Positions 37,764 through 46,836 of a DNA stretch of 64,000 nucleotides are shown one piece after another. Made by a program: the position numbers and the translations under genes. The notes beneath the pieces were generated by a model. That model was not told the DNA's origin, did not search any database, and saw only the letters and a program-made list of their open reading frames with translations. The stretch's first letter is position 1, and each line of letters begins with the position of its first letter. Origin of the DNA: Ornithinibacillus californiensis (GTDB lineage: Bacteria; Bacillota; Bacilli; Bacillales; Amphibacillaceae); NCBI RefSeq assembly GCF_001038485.1, contig NZ_LDUE01000050.1:62001-126000 (forward strand). Direction: 5' to 3'.

Positions 37764-37817
37764 AAGTGGTCTGACCACTTAACTATTACATTATATCAAA
37801 ATGTAGTTCTCTGTAAA
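37764..37817 (-). promoter_or_regulatory. Malic enzyme promoter with FadR-type operator
   Basis: -35 TTTACA (37817-37812), 16-base spacer and -10 TATAAT (37795-37790). Just downstream, over the presumed start point, lies a perfect 17-bp palindrome, AAGTGGTCTGACCACTT (37764-37780). Its TGGTCxGACCA core is the signature operator of FadR/PdhR-type GntR regulators, and such a gene is the second gene of this unit. Repression by blocking transcription start is inferred. Confidence 0.85.
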
Positions 37818-37827
37818 GTTTCGTATT

Positions 37828-40800
37828 TTACTGTTTCTCATAAACTACATTCGTCTTGCCAAAATAATCCTCCAAAGAACGCAATGTTTCCCGATTTATT
37901 TCTAAATAGTAATCCGTAGCTAACCGATATGTTTTCTGTTGTTCTGCATGATATACGATAACCGGGGTTGACCCTGGATGTAAGTGGGCTAGCTTTCGGA
38001 TTACAGTTAATGCATCTTTACTAGTTTCTTCCGTTGTTTTGATAAACAATCTAGACTGTATAGATCGACCTAGTTCCCCTTCATCAAAAGGTTCAACTGA
38101 TGAAAGCAACCATTGTTTCTTTCCATTTCTCGCCTCGACTTTACCTGTAATGAAAACCAGTTGTTCTTCTTCTAAATAGCGGCTAGACATGCGATACAGT
38201 TCAGGAAATACAACAGCGTCCATATCCTCCGTTTCATCACTCATGGTTACGAATGCCATTGGTTCTCCACGTTTCGTACGAATAGTCTTTATCCCTTGAA
38301 TGATAGCAGCACTTTTTAATTGTTTTTTACCTTCTAATTCCATCGAATGATGAAGAGAGATATAACCTTGTCCTCTTAACGAATGACGGTATTGTAGCAG
38401 CGGATGGCTTGAAATATATATGCCCAATAATTCTTTTTCATCAGCAAGCTTTTTAATTTGGCTAAAATCTTCGATATCTACATAAGTTGGCTCAAGGTCT
38501 AATTGGTCTTGAAATAAATTAGGTTGATCGTTAAATTCCCTGAATAGATCCCCTGATTCAATAGCTTGGTCAATAGAAGCTAATAAACTTGCACGATTCG
38601 AGTATGTCTCATCGAAAGCTCCTGCTAATATCAGTGACTCAATTGTAGCTCGATTTACAATTTTTGGAGTAACTCGTAAGCAGAAGTCAAATAAATTTTT
38701 AAATGGCCCCTGTTTTCTCGCTGCAATTATTTCTTGTACAGCTTGATTACCGACTCCTTTAATGGATTGTAGTCCCATTCGAATACAACCCTTTTCGGCT
38801 GTAAATCGACCAAAGCTCTTATTTATAGAAGGTACACCAATGGTTATATTCAGTTCCTTCATTTCCTTAATATAGGAATGAATTTTGTCATGCTGATTTC
38901 CTATGGACGTAAGAAGTTCTGCATAGAAATGTTTTGGAAAATGCGCCTTCAGATAAGCTAGTTGATAGGATATTTTACTGTAAGCAACAGCATGACTTTT
39001 CGGAAAACCATAGTTGGAGAACTTCACAATCCAGGCAAATATTTCTTCGCCAACCTTTTTATCATAACCATTTTTCAAACACCCTCGAAGAAATACTTCT
39101 CGTTGCTCATCCATAATATCTTGCTTCTTTTTACTAACTGCTCTTCGGAGTAAGTCAGCTTGTCCAAACGTAAACCCTGCAATATGATGTGCGATTTGCA
39201 TAATCTGTTCTTGGTAAATCAACACGCCATACGTACTTTTCAAAATGGGTTCTAAATCTGGATGTGGGTAAGATGTCTTCTTAAGCCCATGCTTTCGTTC
39301 AATATAAGTTGGAATAAAGTCCATTGGACCTGGTCGATACAAAGCATTGACCGCTACTATATCGTCAAACGTGTTGGGCTTTAACTGCTCGAGCACTTGC
39401 TTCATACCGTCAGATTCTAATTGGAAGACTCCATTTGTTTTTCCACGTTTTAATAAATCAAAGGTTAGGTCATCATGCTCTGGAATATGTTCCAAGTCAA
39501 AATCAGGTGCATCTTTATAACAAATCGATTTCACAATTCGTTCAATCAGTGTTAAGTTTCTCAAGCCCAAAAAGTCAATTTTGAGTAAGCCAAGCGATTC
39601 TAGATCCGTCATCGGATATTGGGTTAGTGCCGTATTTGTCGCTCCAACAGTTAATGGCACATGTTCTACTAACGGTTGCTCACTAATAACAACCCCTGCA
39701 GCATGTGTGGAAACATGTCTAGGAATTCCCTCTAACACAGTTGCAATTTTAAACAATGCTTTTAAGCTCTCTGATTGCTGTACATAATTTGTTAACTCAT
39801 GAGATCCCTTCAACATACTTACTAATGAACCTGATGATTGGCTTGGTATTTGTTTTAATACAAAGTATATATCTTGCTGATTGATGTCCATTGTTTTTCC
39901 AAGCTCACGTATTAACGACCTTGCAGCAAAGGTTCCAAATGTAATAATTTGTGCTACATGTTCTGGTCCATATTTATCACGAACATACGCAATTACCTCA
40001 TCCCGACGTACGTCTGAAAAATCAATATCAATATCGGGCATGGTAATTCGCTCTGGATTCAAGAAGCGTTCAAATAATAAATGATACTTCATTGGATCTA
40101 CGTTAGTGATTCCTAGTGAGTAGGCAACTAAAGAACCGGCAGAGGAACCACGGCCTGGCCCTACCACAATATGGTTTTCTTTTGCATACTTAATAAAATC
40201 CCAAACAATAAGGAAATAGTCGCTAAAATTCATTCTCTTAATGACGGATAATTCGTGATTTAGTCTCGCTTTTACCTGTTCTGTTATCGTTGTGTAGCGC
40301 TTTTCAAGGTTGCTCCAACAAATATTCTCCAAATAGTCATGGGCAGTCGTTCCCTCTGGTAACGGATAAGCCGGAATCATACGTGCATCGAAGTCAAATG
40401 AAACATTACATTTCTCCTGAATTTGTTTGGTTTCTGCTATGACTTCTGGCCAACTAAAAAATACTTGTCCCATCTCCACTGCCGAACGTAAATGTCGATT
40501 CGTTTTAGGCAGTGAAGTTTTGTTCATGGACCAATTTTTACCGTGCTTCATCGCCTGTAAACAGTCATATGCATAGACGTCCTGCTCCTGCAAATAACTT
40601 ACATCATTTATTGCAACCACTTTCGTATGGAAACGATCTTGGTAGGCTTTTATCCCATGTTGGATATAATTATCTTGCTCGTTTCCGAAATTAGAAATCC
40701 CAAGATAAAAATCATCTCTGTTCACTGCATTCTTCCAAAACGAGAGATAGGCTTCGATATCCTCAAAAGCGGAGTTTTGGATTAGCTGAACTATTGTATT

Positions 40801-41184
40801 CGTATGTATAGGCATAATGACGATTATTTGATCGAGATATTCAGACAGACCTTTCTTACTTATTCCGTTTCGTTGGTTTTGTTGAATAGCAGTACTTAAT
40901 CTAGTTAGATTTTTATATCCAAGGTTATCTTTTGCTAGTAATATAACTTCATCAGACGATTCCTCGTCTTCTTCATATACAGTCACCGTCATCCCAATAA
41001 TTGGTTTAATCCCATGTTTCAAACAAGCTTTGTAAAAGGGAATGACTCCATGAAGTACATTTTCATCGGTAATACTTAGTGCATCAAATTGTAGCTGATG
41101 CGCTTGTTTGATTAATTTTTCAATTGTGATTGTACTATTAAAAAAACTGTATCCAGTCTTTACTTGTAAATGCGTAAATGACAT
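37828..41184 (-). CDS. dnaE: DNA polymerase III alpha subunit DnaE
   Basis: Replicative polymerase that extends RNA primers before hand-off to PolC. The 1118-residue layout is complete: PHP domain (~1-200, beginning FTHLQVKTGYSFFNSTITIEKL), catalytic palm with PDIDIDFSD near 385-393 and GVLIYQEQIMQIA near 645, the (HhH)2 region near 800-850, and the OB fold near 950-1020. Bacillus DnaE PHP domains are usually partly degenerate; here too the metal-binding set looks incomplete (HLQVKTGYS rather than HxHSxYS). It is transcribed toward the malic enzyme promoter. Confidence 0.97.
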   Translation of the reverse strand: MSFTHLQVKTGYSFFNSTITIEKLIKQAHQLQFDALSITDENVLHGVIPFYKACLKHGIKPIIGMTVTVYEEDEESSDEVILLAKDNLGYKNLTRLSTAIQQNQRNGISKKGLSEYLDQIIVIMPIHTNTIVQLIQNSAFEDIEAYLSFWKNAVNRDDFYLGISNFGNEQDNYIQHGIKAYQDRFHTKVVAINDVSYLQEQDVYAYDCLQAMKHGKNWSMNKTSLPKTNRHLRSAVEMGQVFFSWPEVIAETKQIQEKCNVSFDFDARMIPAYPLPEGTTAHDYLENICWSNLEKRYTTITEQVKARLNHELSVIKRMNFSDYFLIVWDFIKYAKENHIVVGPGRGSSAGSLVAYSLGITNVDPMKYHLLFERFLNPERITMPDIDIDFSDVRRDEVIAYVRDKYGPEHVAQIITFGTFAARSLIRELGKTMDINQQDIYFVLKQIPSQSSGSLVSMLKGSHELTNYVQQSESLKALFKIATVLEGIPRHVSTHAAGVVISEQPLVEHVPLTVGATNTALTQYPMTDLESLGLLKIDFLGLRNLTLIERIVKSICYKDAPDFDLEHIPEHDDLTFDLLKRGKTNGVFQLESDGMKQVLEQLKPNTFDDIVAVNALYRPGPMDFIPTYIERKHGLKKTSYPHPDLEPILKSTYGVLIYQEQIMQIAHHIAGFTFGQADLLRRAVSKKKQDIMDEQREVFLRGCLKNGYDKKVGEEIFAWIVKFSNYGFPKSHAVAYSKISYQLAYLKAHFPKHFYAELLTSIGNQHDKIHSYIKEMKELNITIGVPSINKSFGRFTAEKGCIRMGLQSIKGVGNQAVQEIIAARKQGPFKNLFDFCLRVTPKIVNRATIESLILAGAFDETYSNRASLLASIDQAIESGDLFREFNDQPNLFQDQLDLEPTYVDIEDFSQIKKLADEKELLGIYISSHPLLQYRHSLRGQGYISLHHSMELEGKKQLKSAAIIQGIKTIRTKRGEPMAFVTMSDETEDMDAVVFPELYRMSSRYLEEEQLVFITGKVEARNGKKQWLLSSVEPFDEGELGRSIQSRLFIKTTEETSKDALTVIRKLAHLHPGSTPVIVYHAEQQKTYRLATDYYLEINRETLRSLEDYFGKTNVVYEKQ

Positions 41185-41315
41185 ACTATCCCGCCTCTAC
41201 TTTCTCTAAATCTATTATAGCCAATCTAAATGCCTTCTGTATATCTACAAACATAACTTGTCCGTAATTATCATAGAATGTACAGAACTTAACTTTAATG
41301 TAAGGGGTATCCGAT

Positions 41316-41648
41316 ATGGAAGAACGCTTCTTTGCACAATTTATCCATTGCTTCTTTATTGCTTTAGGTGTTATTTTAGGCGGAGCCCTAATTGGTGGAA
41401 TCGGCTCCTTTGCTACAGGGGAAGCCCCTCTTACTGCCATGTCACGAATCTCTCGCAAGCTAGGTATATGGGGTATCGTTGCCGCAATCGGTGGATCATT
41501 TGATACGATTGAAAATCTTCAAAAAGGATTTCTTGAAGGTCCTTCCATCGAGGTAGTAAAACAGTTGCTACTCCTTTTATCTGCCATGGGAGGAGCGAAA
41601 ACTGCTATGTTAATCATTAGCTGGCTAATCCAGGAGGAGATCACCTAA
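41316..41648 (+). CDS. ytrH: Sporulation membrane protein YtrH
   Basis: A 110-residue membrane protein needed for full sporulation in B. subtilis and made in the mother cell under sigma-E. Three hydrophobic segments (about 8-28, 48-62, 80-104), with the conserved GGIGSFATGEAPLTAMSRI near 28-46. ATG 41316 is preceded by AAGGGG. It overlaps ytrI by one base and the pair lie divergent from dnaE, as in B. subtilis. A possible SigE -10 (CATAGAAT, ~41271-41278) lies upstream, but the -35 is unconvincing. Confidence 0.9.
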   Translation: MEERFFAQFIHCFFIALGVILGGALIGGIGSFATGEAPLTAMSRISRKLGIWGIVAAIGGSFDTIENLQKGFLEGPSIEVVKQLLLLLSAMGGAKTAMLIISWLIQEEIT

Positions 41649-42157
41649 TGCATGTCCCACAGTACCATAAAAAACCAGGATGGCAACGTTTTTTAGTTGG
41701 TATCTTCTTCGGTGCACTTATTTCTTATTGGGTTGTATTATTTATGTATGGAGATATGTATGAAAGCTTATTAAAAGAATACAGTAAGGTTGAAAATAAA
41801 CTACATGATGCAGAAAAAAGAATTTCCGTATTAGAAGAGGATAATGAGGACTTAAATAAAAAATCAAATCAGAAAATTACTATTGAGGAAATTGATTTAG
41901 AAATTCTTAATGCAAAGGATTTAAAAATTGATATATTACTTCAAGACCAGTTAGAACGTTTAGTAAAAGAAGAACTTGAAGATATTATTGGAATCGATAT
42001 TCAAACCATAGCAGCAAGTGACTCACTAATTGTATCCTCCATTGAAAATAAAAATTTTAAGGTGGATGACTTTACTTATAGTTTTGAAATAAAAAGATTA
42101 GTCATTGCAACTACAGTTAAAATTGTGGTCCATGCCAATTTATCCGATTCCGTTTAA
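41648..42157 (+). CDS. ytrI: Sporulation membrane protein YtrI
   Basis: Partner of YtrH, 169 residues. One N-terminal membrane segment (about 16-36, VGIFFGALISYWVVLFMYGD) is followed by a coiled coil (about 45-75, rich in K, E and L) and a small alpha/beta domain toward the C terminus. Such bitopic coiled-coil proteins are typical of forespore envelope assembly factors. AGGAGG lies nine bases before the ATG. Orthology follows from position directly after ytrH and general architecture. A terminator lies six bases downstream. Confidence 0.87.
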   Translation: MHVPQYHKKPGWQRFLVGIFFGALISYWVVLFMYGDMYESLLKEYSKVENKLHDAEKRISVLEEDNEDLNKKSNQKITIEEIDLEILNAKDLKIDILLQDQLERLVKEELEDIIGIDIQTIAASDSLIVSSIENKNFKVDDFTYSFEIKRLVIATTVKIVVHANLSDSV

Positions 42158-42163
42158 AAATGG

Positions 42164-42211
42164 AACCTTATCCTTTCCTTCATCATATCTTTTAAAGGGT
42201 AAGGTTTTTTT
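42164..42211 (+). terminator. Terminator after ytrHI
   Basis: AACCTTATCCTTT (42164-42176) pairs with AAAGGGTAAGGTT (42194-42206) with one G-T pair, followed by seven T. Confidence 0.85.
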
Positions 42212-42422
42212 GGGCAGATAGAATCGTATTATCACAATCTTTCCCTCATCCATCAGAAACGAACACATTCGCAAAAAACGCGTGAATGCGAGTTTTCTTA
42301 ATGAATTATGTGAACATTTCATGAAACAGGACTTATGGAGGTATGCATTTCAACACATTTCGAGTAAAATAAGAATAGAGATGAATATCCATTCATAAAA
42401 TTGAGAAAGGAGAGGAATTCTC

Positions 42423-42620
42423 ATGTTGATTATGAATGAAAGATTTGTTCGTGACCGGAAGATTAACCAGCTTAAAAACGGCCGAACAGCTTATGCAGAA
42501 TCAAAAGAAGTCATTCGCTTAATTAAACGAGATATAGCAAGACTCGGACTTGATGTATCTTACGACGAAACACAATCTGGCTGCTGGTTTATACCAGTAA
42601 CAAAAAGTAAAAGTAGTTAA
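42423..42620 (+). CDS. Small conserved protein between ytrI and nrnA
   Basis: A 65-residue basic soluble protein starting at ATG 42423, with AAAGGAGAGG upstream. It contains a helix-forming stretch (SKEVIRLIKRDIARLGLDVS) and a C-terminal strand GCWFIPVTK. It has its own terminator. Bacillus subtilis also carries a small gene (ytzJ) in this interval and this is probably its counterpart, but the sequence is too short to be sure. The 265 bases upstream hold the ytrI terminator and no other gene. Function unknown. Confidence 0.75.
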   Translation: MLIMNERFVRDRKINQLKNGRTAYAESKEVIRLIKRDIARLGLDVSYDETQSGCWFIPVTKSKSS

Positions 42621-42621
42621 T

Positions 42622-42657
42622 GATGCTGATTTCAACTAAGAAATCAGCATCTTTTTT
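42622..42657. terminator. Terminator between the small gene and nrnA
   Basis: GATGCTGATTTC (42622-42633) pairs with GAAATCAGCATC (42640-42651), followed by six T on the plus strand. Confidence 0.9.
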
Positions 42658-42678
42658 GTAGTTTTCTAGAAATTGTCA

Positions 42679-43620
42679 TTAACGATTAAATTGTTTAATT
42701 GTCTCTTTTAGGTCTTGTACCACATGTTCCGCTTCATCCCAAGAATAGATAGAAGCACCTGAAGCTAATGGATGTCCACCACCACGATACTTTGCAGCGA
42801 CTTCATTAATTACAGGGCCCTTTGAACGTAAACGGACACGAATTTGATCCTCTTCCTCGATGAAAAATACCCAAGCTAAGATCCCATCGATTTCACCTAA
42901 CGTACCTACTAACTGTCCAGTTTCTAATGGACTAACATGAAATTGATTTAGTATATCCCTTGTTAATTTCACAACACTTAAGCCATCACTATCTAATGTG
43001 AAGTTCTGCAAGATATACCCTCGCATTCTAGCAATGTGGTCTTTCACATTATATATTCCATCGTATAATTGCGTCCGATCAAAATCATAGGTTACAAGTT
43101 CCGCAGCATATTGTAACGTTTTTTTCGTTGTACTTGGAAATAGAAACCTTCCAGTATCCCCAACAATTCCACCATAAAGTAATCTAGCAGTGGCCGCATT
43201 CATCGTTAGCCCTTCAGCAGTTACGAAAAACTCGTAAATCAACTCGCTAGTTGAACTAGCTGTGGTATCAACCCAGCTAATATCACCATACGGGTCTACA
43301 TTAGGATGATGGTCAATCTTAATAATCTTTGCACCCAGTTGATACCTAGAATCATCAATCCTCCCCGTATTAGCAGTGTCACAAATGATGATTAAGGCAT
43401 TTTCAAAAACGTCATCAGAAATCTGATCCATTTCAACCATGAAAGTTAACGATGGATCATCTTCTCCTACCACATAGACTTGTTTCATTGGATAAGATGC
43501 TTTAATCAGTTCACGTAAGCCAGCTTGTGAGCCTAATGCATCAGGGTCAGGTCGAACGTGTCGATGAATGATAATAGTATTAAATTCTTCAATGGCTTGT
43601 TGAATAGCTTGAATTGACAT
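42679..43620 (-). CDS. nrnA: Oligoribonuclease/pAp phosphatase NrnA (DHH family)
   Basis: Degrades very short RNA oligomers to mononucleotides and dephosphorylates pAp; NrnA enzymes also hydrolyse pGpG, the breakdown product of c-di-GMP. DHH-family motifs are visible: HRHVRPDPDALGSQ near 20-33, VICDTANTGRI near 78-88, IDHHPNVDPYGDISWVD near 101-117 and C-terminal GGGHPLASGA near 279-288 (DHHA1). ATG 43620 has AAGGAG upstream and gives 313 residues, equal to B. subtilis NrnA (YtqI). It lies 9 kb from a c-di-GMP-riboswitch pilus locus, though this position is ancestral. Confidence 0.95.
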   Translation of the reverse strand: MSIQAIQQAIEEFNTIIIHRHVRPDPDALGSQAGLRELIKASYPMKQVYVVGEDDPSLTFMVEMDQISDDVFENALIIICDTANTGRIDDSRYQLGAKIIKIDHHPNVDPYGDISWVDTTASSTSELIYEFFVTAEGLTMNAATARLLYGGIVGDTGRFLFPSTTKKTLQYAAELVTYDFDRTQLYDGIYNVKDHIARMRGYILQNFTLDSDGLSVVKLTRDILNQFHVSPLETGQLVGTLGEIDGILAWVFFIEEEDQIRVRLRSKGPVINEVAAKYRGGGHPLASGASIYSWDEAEHVVQDLKETIKQFNR

Positions 43621-43731
43621 AGTGTTCTCCTTACTGTTCAAAATATTATCACATAATAACTAGCTTATTATCATGTTTAAATGCTACAATATGACATGTA
43701 CTATTTTTATTGATTATTAGGAGTAGATTAT

Positions 43732-44028
43732 ATGGTTATTTTTCCAATTGTTATCGTCCTATCCATCGTTATGTACATATATTATAAGGTTGCTATATTA
43801 AAAACAAAAGATGGACTGACCCAACGATACTTTAATGCAAAAGCGAGAATTTGCCTAGGCTTATTCATTTTAGCCTTTGGTATTAATCAATATGTATTCT
43901 ATCAAACAAGAATCTCGTTATTTATCGGAATCGTATTTATTATTCTTGGTGTCTTGCAATCGATTCGCGGCCTTAAAGAAACAAAGCATTACCGTAATGA
44001 ATGGAACCGACTAAATCCAGCTGACTAG
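43732..44028 (+). CDS. ytpI: YtpI family membrane protein
   Basis: A 98-residue membrane protein with three hydrophobic segments (about 1-18, 40-56, 60-78) and the conserved RYFNAKARICLGLFILAFGINQY stretch (quoted in part: YFNAKARICLG near 34-44). B. subtilis YtpI sits at the same place between nrnA and ytoI. AGGAGTAG lies upstream of ATG 43732. It is a single unit with its own hairpin terminator. Function unknown. Confidence 0.87.
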   Translation: MVIFPIVIVLSIVMYIYYKVAILKTKDGLTQRYFNAKARICLGLFILAFGINQYVFYQTRISLFIGIVFIILGVLQSIRGLKETKHYRNEWNRLNPAD

Positions 44029-44047
44029 GTTAAACTAGTCAGCTATT
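44019..44047. terminator. Terminator between ytpI and ytoI
   Basis: CTGACTAG (44021-44028) pairs with CTAGTCAG (44035-44042), followed by CTATTTTT. The stem contains the ytpI stop codon. Confidence 0.75.
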
Positions 44048-44048
44048 T

Positions 44049-45356
44049 TTATCTATCCATTATTTGTGCCATTAATAATGCTTTCCCAACTAATTTCTTC
44101 TCAAGAAAGACTTCTACATCTATCTTAGCATAAATTCTTCCTGCCTCAATTATTTTCGGTTTGATTCTTAACGTGGAGTCAATAGGTACAGGTTTGATAA
44201 AGTAAACCGTTATATTCTCTACAACTAAGTCCCCTTTTTTCAATTGGAATAATAAGAGACTACTTGCTTCAGTCACTAAAGAAGTGAATACTCCCGGGGA
44301 TAATGTCCCTAGTTGATTGGTCATTTGTGGGATAACTTTAGCCTGAAATATGGTGTTATCTTCCTCTAACGCTGCTACATTGTTCTTCACAATATCATCA
44401 ATTGTTTCACCAATTTGTGGTTGGCGTTGTATTTGTTGTAGTGCCTTTAATACATCCTGTCTAGAAATTAACCCTTTCAGTGTTGAAGATTCATCGACAA
44501 CCGGCACAACCTCGATACCTTCCCAAACCATCATATGAGCAACTGATGCTAGTGAAGTTTTTGATTGTACGACAATCGGATTTTTAGTCATTACCTTTTC
44601 AATTGGAAAGTCTCTTTCCTTTCCAATAATATCTTTAGAAGTTACCATGCCAATAACTCGGCTCTTACTATCTAAAACTGGAAACCTGGAATGTTGCGAC
44701 TTATCATTAGCTGCATACCAATCCGCAACAGTATCACCTGTATGTAAAATTTGAGCTCGCTCTGCTGGTGTACAAATGTCCCCAACTAATACAATCTCTT
44801 TTTTTATCAGTTGATCGTAAATAGCACGATTAATCATTGCCGCAACAGTGAATGAATCATAGCTTGTTGAAATAATCGGAAGCTGCTTTTCGTCTGCTAA
44901 TCGCTTAATATAATCCTCTGTATCGAAACCACCAGTTATTAATACAGCAGCCCCTTCATTCAGTGCTAATTCATGAGCCTCCACTCGGTTACCAACAATC
45001 AATAAAGAACCTTTCTCTGTATAGCGCATCATTGCATCTAGCTGCATGGCTCCTATAACAAATTTATTAAGTGTCTTATGAAGACCTTCCCGTCCACCAA
45101 GAACTTGTCCATCGACAATGTTGATTACCTCTGCAAAGGTTAGCCGTTCAAAGTTCTCTTTCTTTTTCCGTTCAATACGAATCGTACCTACCCGTTCAAT
45201 GGTACTAACTAAACCGATATTTTCCGCTTCTTTAATTGCGCGATAAGCTGTTCCCTCGCTAACGTTAAGATCTTTTGCTATTTGTCTTACCGATATTTTA
45301 CTCCCGACTGATAATGATATAATGTGCTGAATAATTTGTTCATGTTTTGTAGCCAT
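44049..45356 (-). CDS. ytoI: YtoI: HTH, DRTGG, twin-CBS and hotdog domain regulator
   Basis: A 435-residue multidomain protein predicted to sense a nucleotide. In order: N-terminal winged helix (about 1-65, ISVRQIAKDLNVSEGTAYRAI), DRTGG domain (~75-185), two CBS domains (~195-310, with HSRFPVLDSKSRVIGMVTSKD and VVPVVDESSTLKGLISRQD) and a C-terminal thioesterase-like hotdog domain (~325-435). CBS pairs bind adenine nucleotides, and DRTGG-CBS proteins can bind cyclic dinucleotides. ATG 45356 is chosen; a GTG at 45365 has no better ribosome site. Orthologue of B. subtilis YtoI by position and domain order. Targets unknown. Confidence 0.9.
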   Translation of the reverse strand: MATKHEQIIQHIISLSVGSKISVRQIAKDLNVSEGTAYRAIKEAENIGLVSTIERVGTIRIERKKKENFERLTFAEVINIVDGQVLGGREGLHKTLNKFVIGAMQLDAMMRYTEKGSLLIVGNRVEAHELALNEGAAVLITGGFDTEDYIKRLADEKQLPIISTSYDSFTVAAMINRAIYDQLIKKEIVLVGDICTPAERAQILHTGDTVADWYAANDKSQHSRFPVLDSKSRVIGMVTSKDIIGKERDFPIEKVMTKNPIVVQSKTSLASVAHMMVWEGIEVVPVVDESSTLKGLISRQDVLKALQQIQRQPQIGETIDDIVKNNVAALEEDNTIFQAKVIPQMTNQLGTLSPGVFTSLVTEASSLLLFQLKKGDLVVENITVYFIKPVPIDSTLRIKPKIIEAGRIYAKIDVEVFLEKKLVGKALLMAQIMDR

Positions 45357-45433
45357 TTGCCTCACCGACTTTCAACTGTACTAGTCATCTTTAGTAACTA
45401 TATTATACAGATGAATCGCATTGGGCTCAATGT

Positions 45434-45658
45434 TTAAGCGTCTGTTTGTCTAAATTTCTCATATTCCTGTTCCATTACAGGTGGTTCAGACATTTTTAGC
45501 AAAGTTGCTAAGTTCGATCCAAACACTAATACAAAAAAAGCTAACCAAGCACCCCAGAACATTAATTCTAGTTGTGAGTTAGCTGCTGGAATTAATGGCC
45601 AGGCAAAATATAAAAAGAATGCCGCTAGTAATAACCGCAGAAAAGCGTAATGTCTCAT
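45434..45658 (-). CDS. Small two-segment membrane protein
   Basis: A 74-residue protein with two hydrophobic segments (about 5-22 and 33-52, FWGAWLAFFVLVFGSNLATLL) and a hydrophilic acidic C terminus (VMEQEYEKFRQ). AGGAGG lies upstream of ATG 45658. It lies between ytoI and the end of the pilus locus and is separated from the pilus genes by a terminator, so it is unlikely to be a pilus component. Not recognised. Confidence 0.7.
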   Translation of the reverse strand: MRHYAFLRLLLAAFFLYFAWPLIPAANSQLELMFWGAWLAFFVLVFGSNLATLLKMSEPPVMEQEYEKFRQTDA

Positions 45659-45752
45659 AATTAATCTCCTCCTTTTTTAACTATATTTATGTATATCTCT
45701 TGATAAACAGAACATGCTTATCAGTTGATTCATTTTGTAATTGCATACAAAA

Positions 45753-45774
45753 AGACAACCAAATTTGGTTGCCT
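45753..45774 (-). terminator. Terminator after the pilus locus
   Basis: CAACCAAATTTGGTTG, a perfect palindrome (45756-45771), extended to AGGCAACC/GGTTGTCT with a G-T pair. In minus-strand sense it is followed by TTTTT. It lies a few bases beyond the pilO-like stop. Confidence 0.88.
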
Positions 45775-45776
45775 TA

Positions 45777-46301
45777 TTAATTGTTCGTATAATAAGTTGT
45801 AAAATTAATTCTTGCAAAAACATCGGCTTCATTTTGACTTATTTCAATTGTGTCAACAGTAGCAAATCGTTCTCCATCTAACATCCCTGCTATAAAAACA
45901 TTCACATTACGAAGATTATCAGCTCCAACTTCAACTAAATAAGAAGCCTGATTGAGTTGAGTTGTAGAAGATTCACTCGGTTCTATTGACTCAACATAAT
46001 TAATCGTGACACTATTTCTACTAGCTAGTTTATTTAAACTAGCTAAAACCGAGTCTGTTTCTTTCGTGTCAGGAATTTGAGTTAGTAACTTAGTTTGTTC
46101 TTCATCATTATTCTCACTATGTTCTTGATCAGATATTCTATTTACGGCATTTTCATACATCGCAATTTCCTTTTCCACCTGGTCCAGTTCTGCTTTTTTA
46201 GGCTCAACAACTGTAAAAAACAAAGTAAGATAGAGTAACCCTGCTATAAGGAATATCCCAATAAAAATGAAGGTGAAAGCTTTCGGCCACTTATTATTCA
46301 T
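45777..46301 (-). CDS. pilO: PilO-like type IV pilus assembly protein
   Basis: Bitopic membrane protein of 174 residues with the PilO layout: short cytosolic start, one membrane segment (about 10-30, FIFIGIFLIAGLLYLTLFF), coiled coil (~33-60) and a ferredoxin-like domain (~75-174). In known systems PilM-PilN-PilO form the alignment complex linking cytosolic ATPases to the growing pilus. It overlaps pilN by eight bases and is last in pilD-pilM-pilN-pilO. Sequence in this family diverges fast, so the call rests on order, size and topology. No PilP or PilQ is present, as expected without an outer membrane. Confidence 0.75.
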   Translation of the reverse strand: MNNKWPKAFTFIFIGIFLIAGLLYLTLFFTVVEPKKAELDQVEKEIAMYENAVNRISDQEHSENNDEEQTKLLTQIPDTKETDSVLASLNKLASRNSVTINYVESIEPSESSTTQLNQASYLVEVGADNLRNVNVFIAGMLDGERFATVDTIEISQNEADVFARINFTTYYTNN

Positions 46302-46836
46302 TGGGATTCAGCTCCTTTTTAAGAACCTCTTCATCAAATAAAACGGTTAAAGTCGCTTGATAGCCAAGCTCTACTTTACTAACCCCAGTTAGTTGAACAT
46401 CCTGGACATATTTCACATCTAATAGGCTGGAAACATAAGAGCTAACCGCTATTAGATGAGGAAACGTAACATCAACAATTAACTGAGTGGAATCACCATT
46501 CTCATAACTTTGCAGTTGATTAAGATTCGGTATTAATCCTATGATTTCTTCATACAAGTCAACCGTTGGTAAAGAGGATCGTTGTAAGTTTTCGACAGCT
46601 TGTTGAAGTTGTTGAAGTCGTTGTTGATCCGCAATTTCTACTTGATTTTCTGAAATAACTGCTTCTAGCTTTTCAACATAGGCACTTTTTTCATTTAACT
46701 CATGCGTTAACAAATAAGTCTGGTACCAGGTGACACCAATAGCTAAACTAATAAGGAGTATTGCCAAAAGGCTAAACATAAATGGAGCAATTTTTTTCTT
46801 CTCTTGTTTCTCTAGAAAATTAATTTCTACATTCAT
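46294..46836 (-). CDS. pilN: PilN-like type IV pilus assembly protein
   Basis: A 180-residue bitopic protein. It begins MNVEINFLEKQEKKK, matching the conserved INLLP-type N terminus by which PilN docks into PilM. One membrane segment (about 18-38), a coiled coil (~45-85, KSAYVEKLEAVISENQVEIA) and a C-terminal alpha/beta domain follow. ATG 46836 overlaps the pilM stop (ATGA) and has GGGGAG upstream. Together with PilM and PilO it would form the inner alignment complex, absent from the B. subtilis ComG system. Confidence 0.8.
   Translation of the reverse strand: MNVEINFLEKQEKKKIAPFMFSLLAILLISLAIGVTWYQTYLLTHELNEKSAYVEKLEAVISENQVEIADQQRLQQLQQAVENLQRSSLPTVDLYEEIIGLIPNLNQLQSYENGDSTQLIVDVTFPHLIAVSSYVSSLLDVKYVQDVQLTGVSKVELGYQATLTVLFDEEVLKKELNPNE

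Noticed and set aside
41186-41458. 90-residue minus-strand frame opposite ytrH
   Set aside because: It is antisense to the conserved ytrH gene and its promoter region, with no ribosome site or recognisable protein features.
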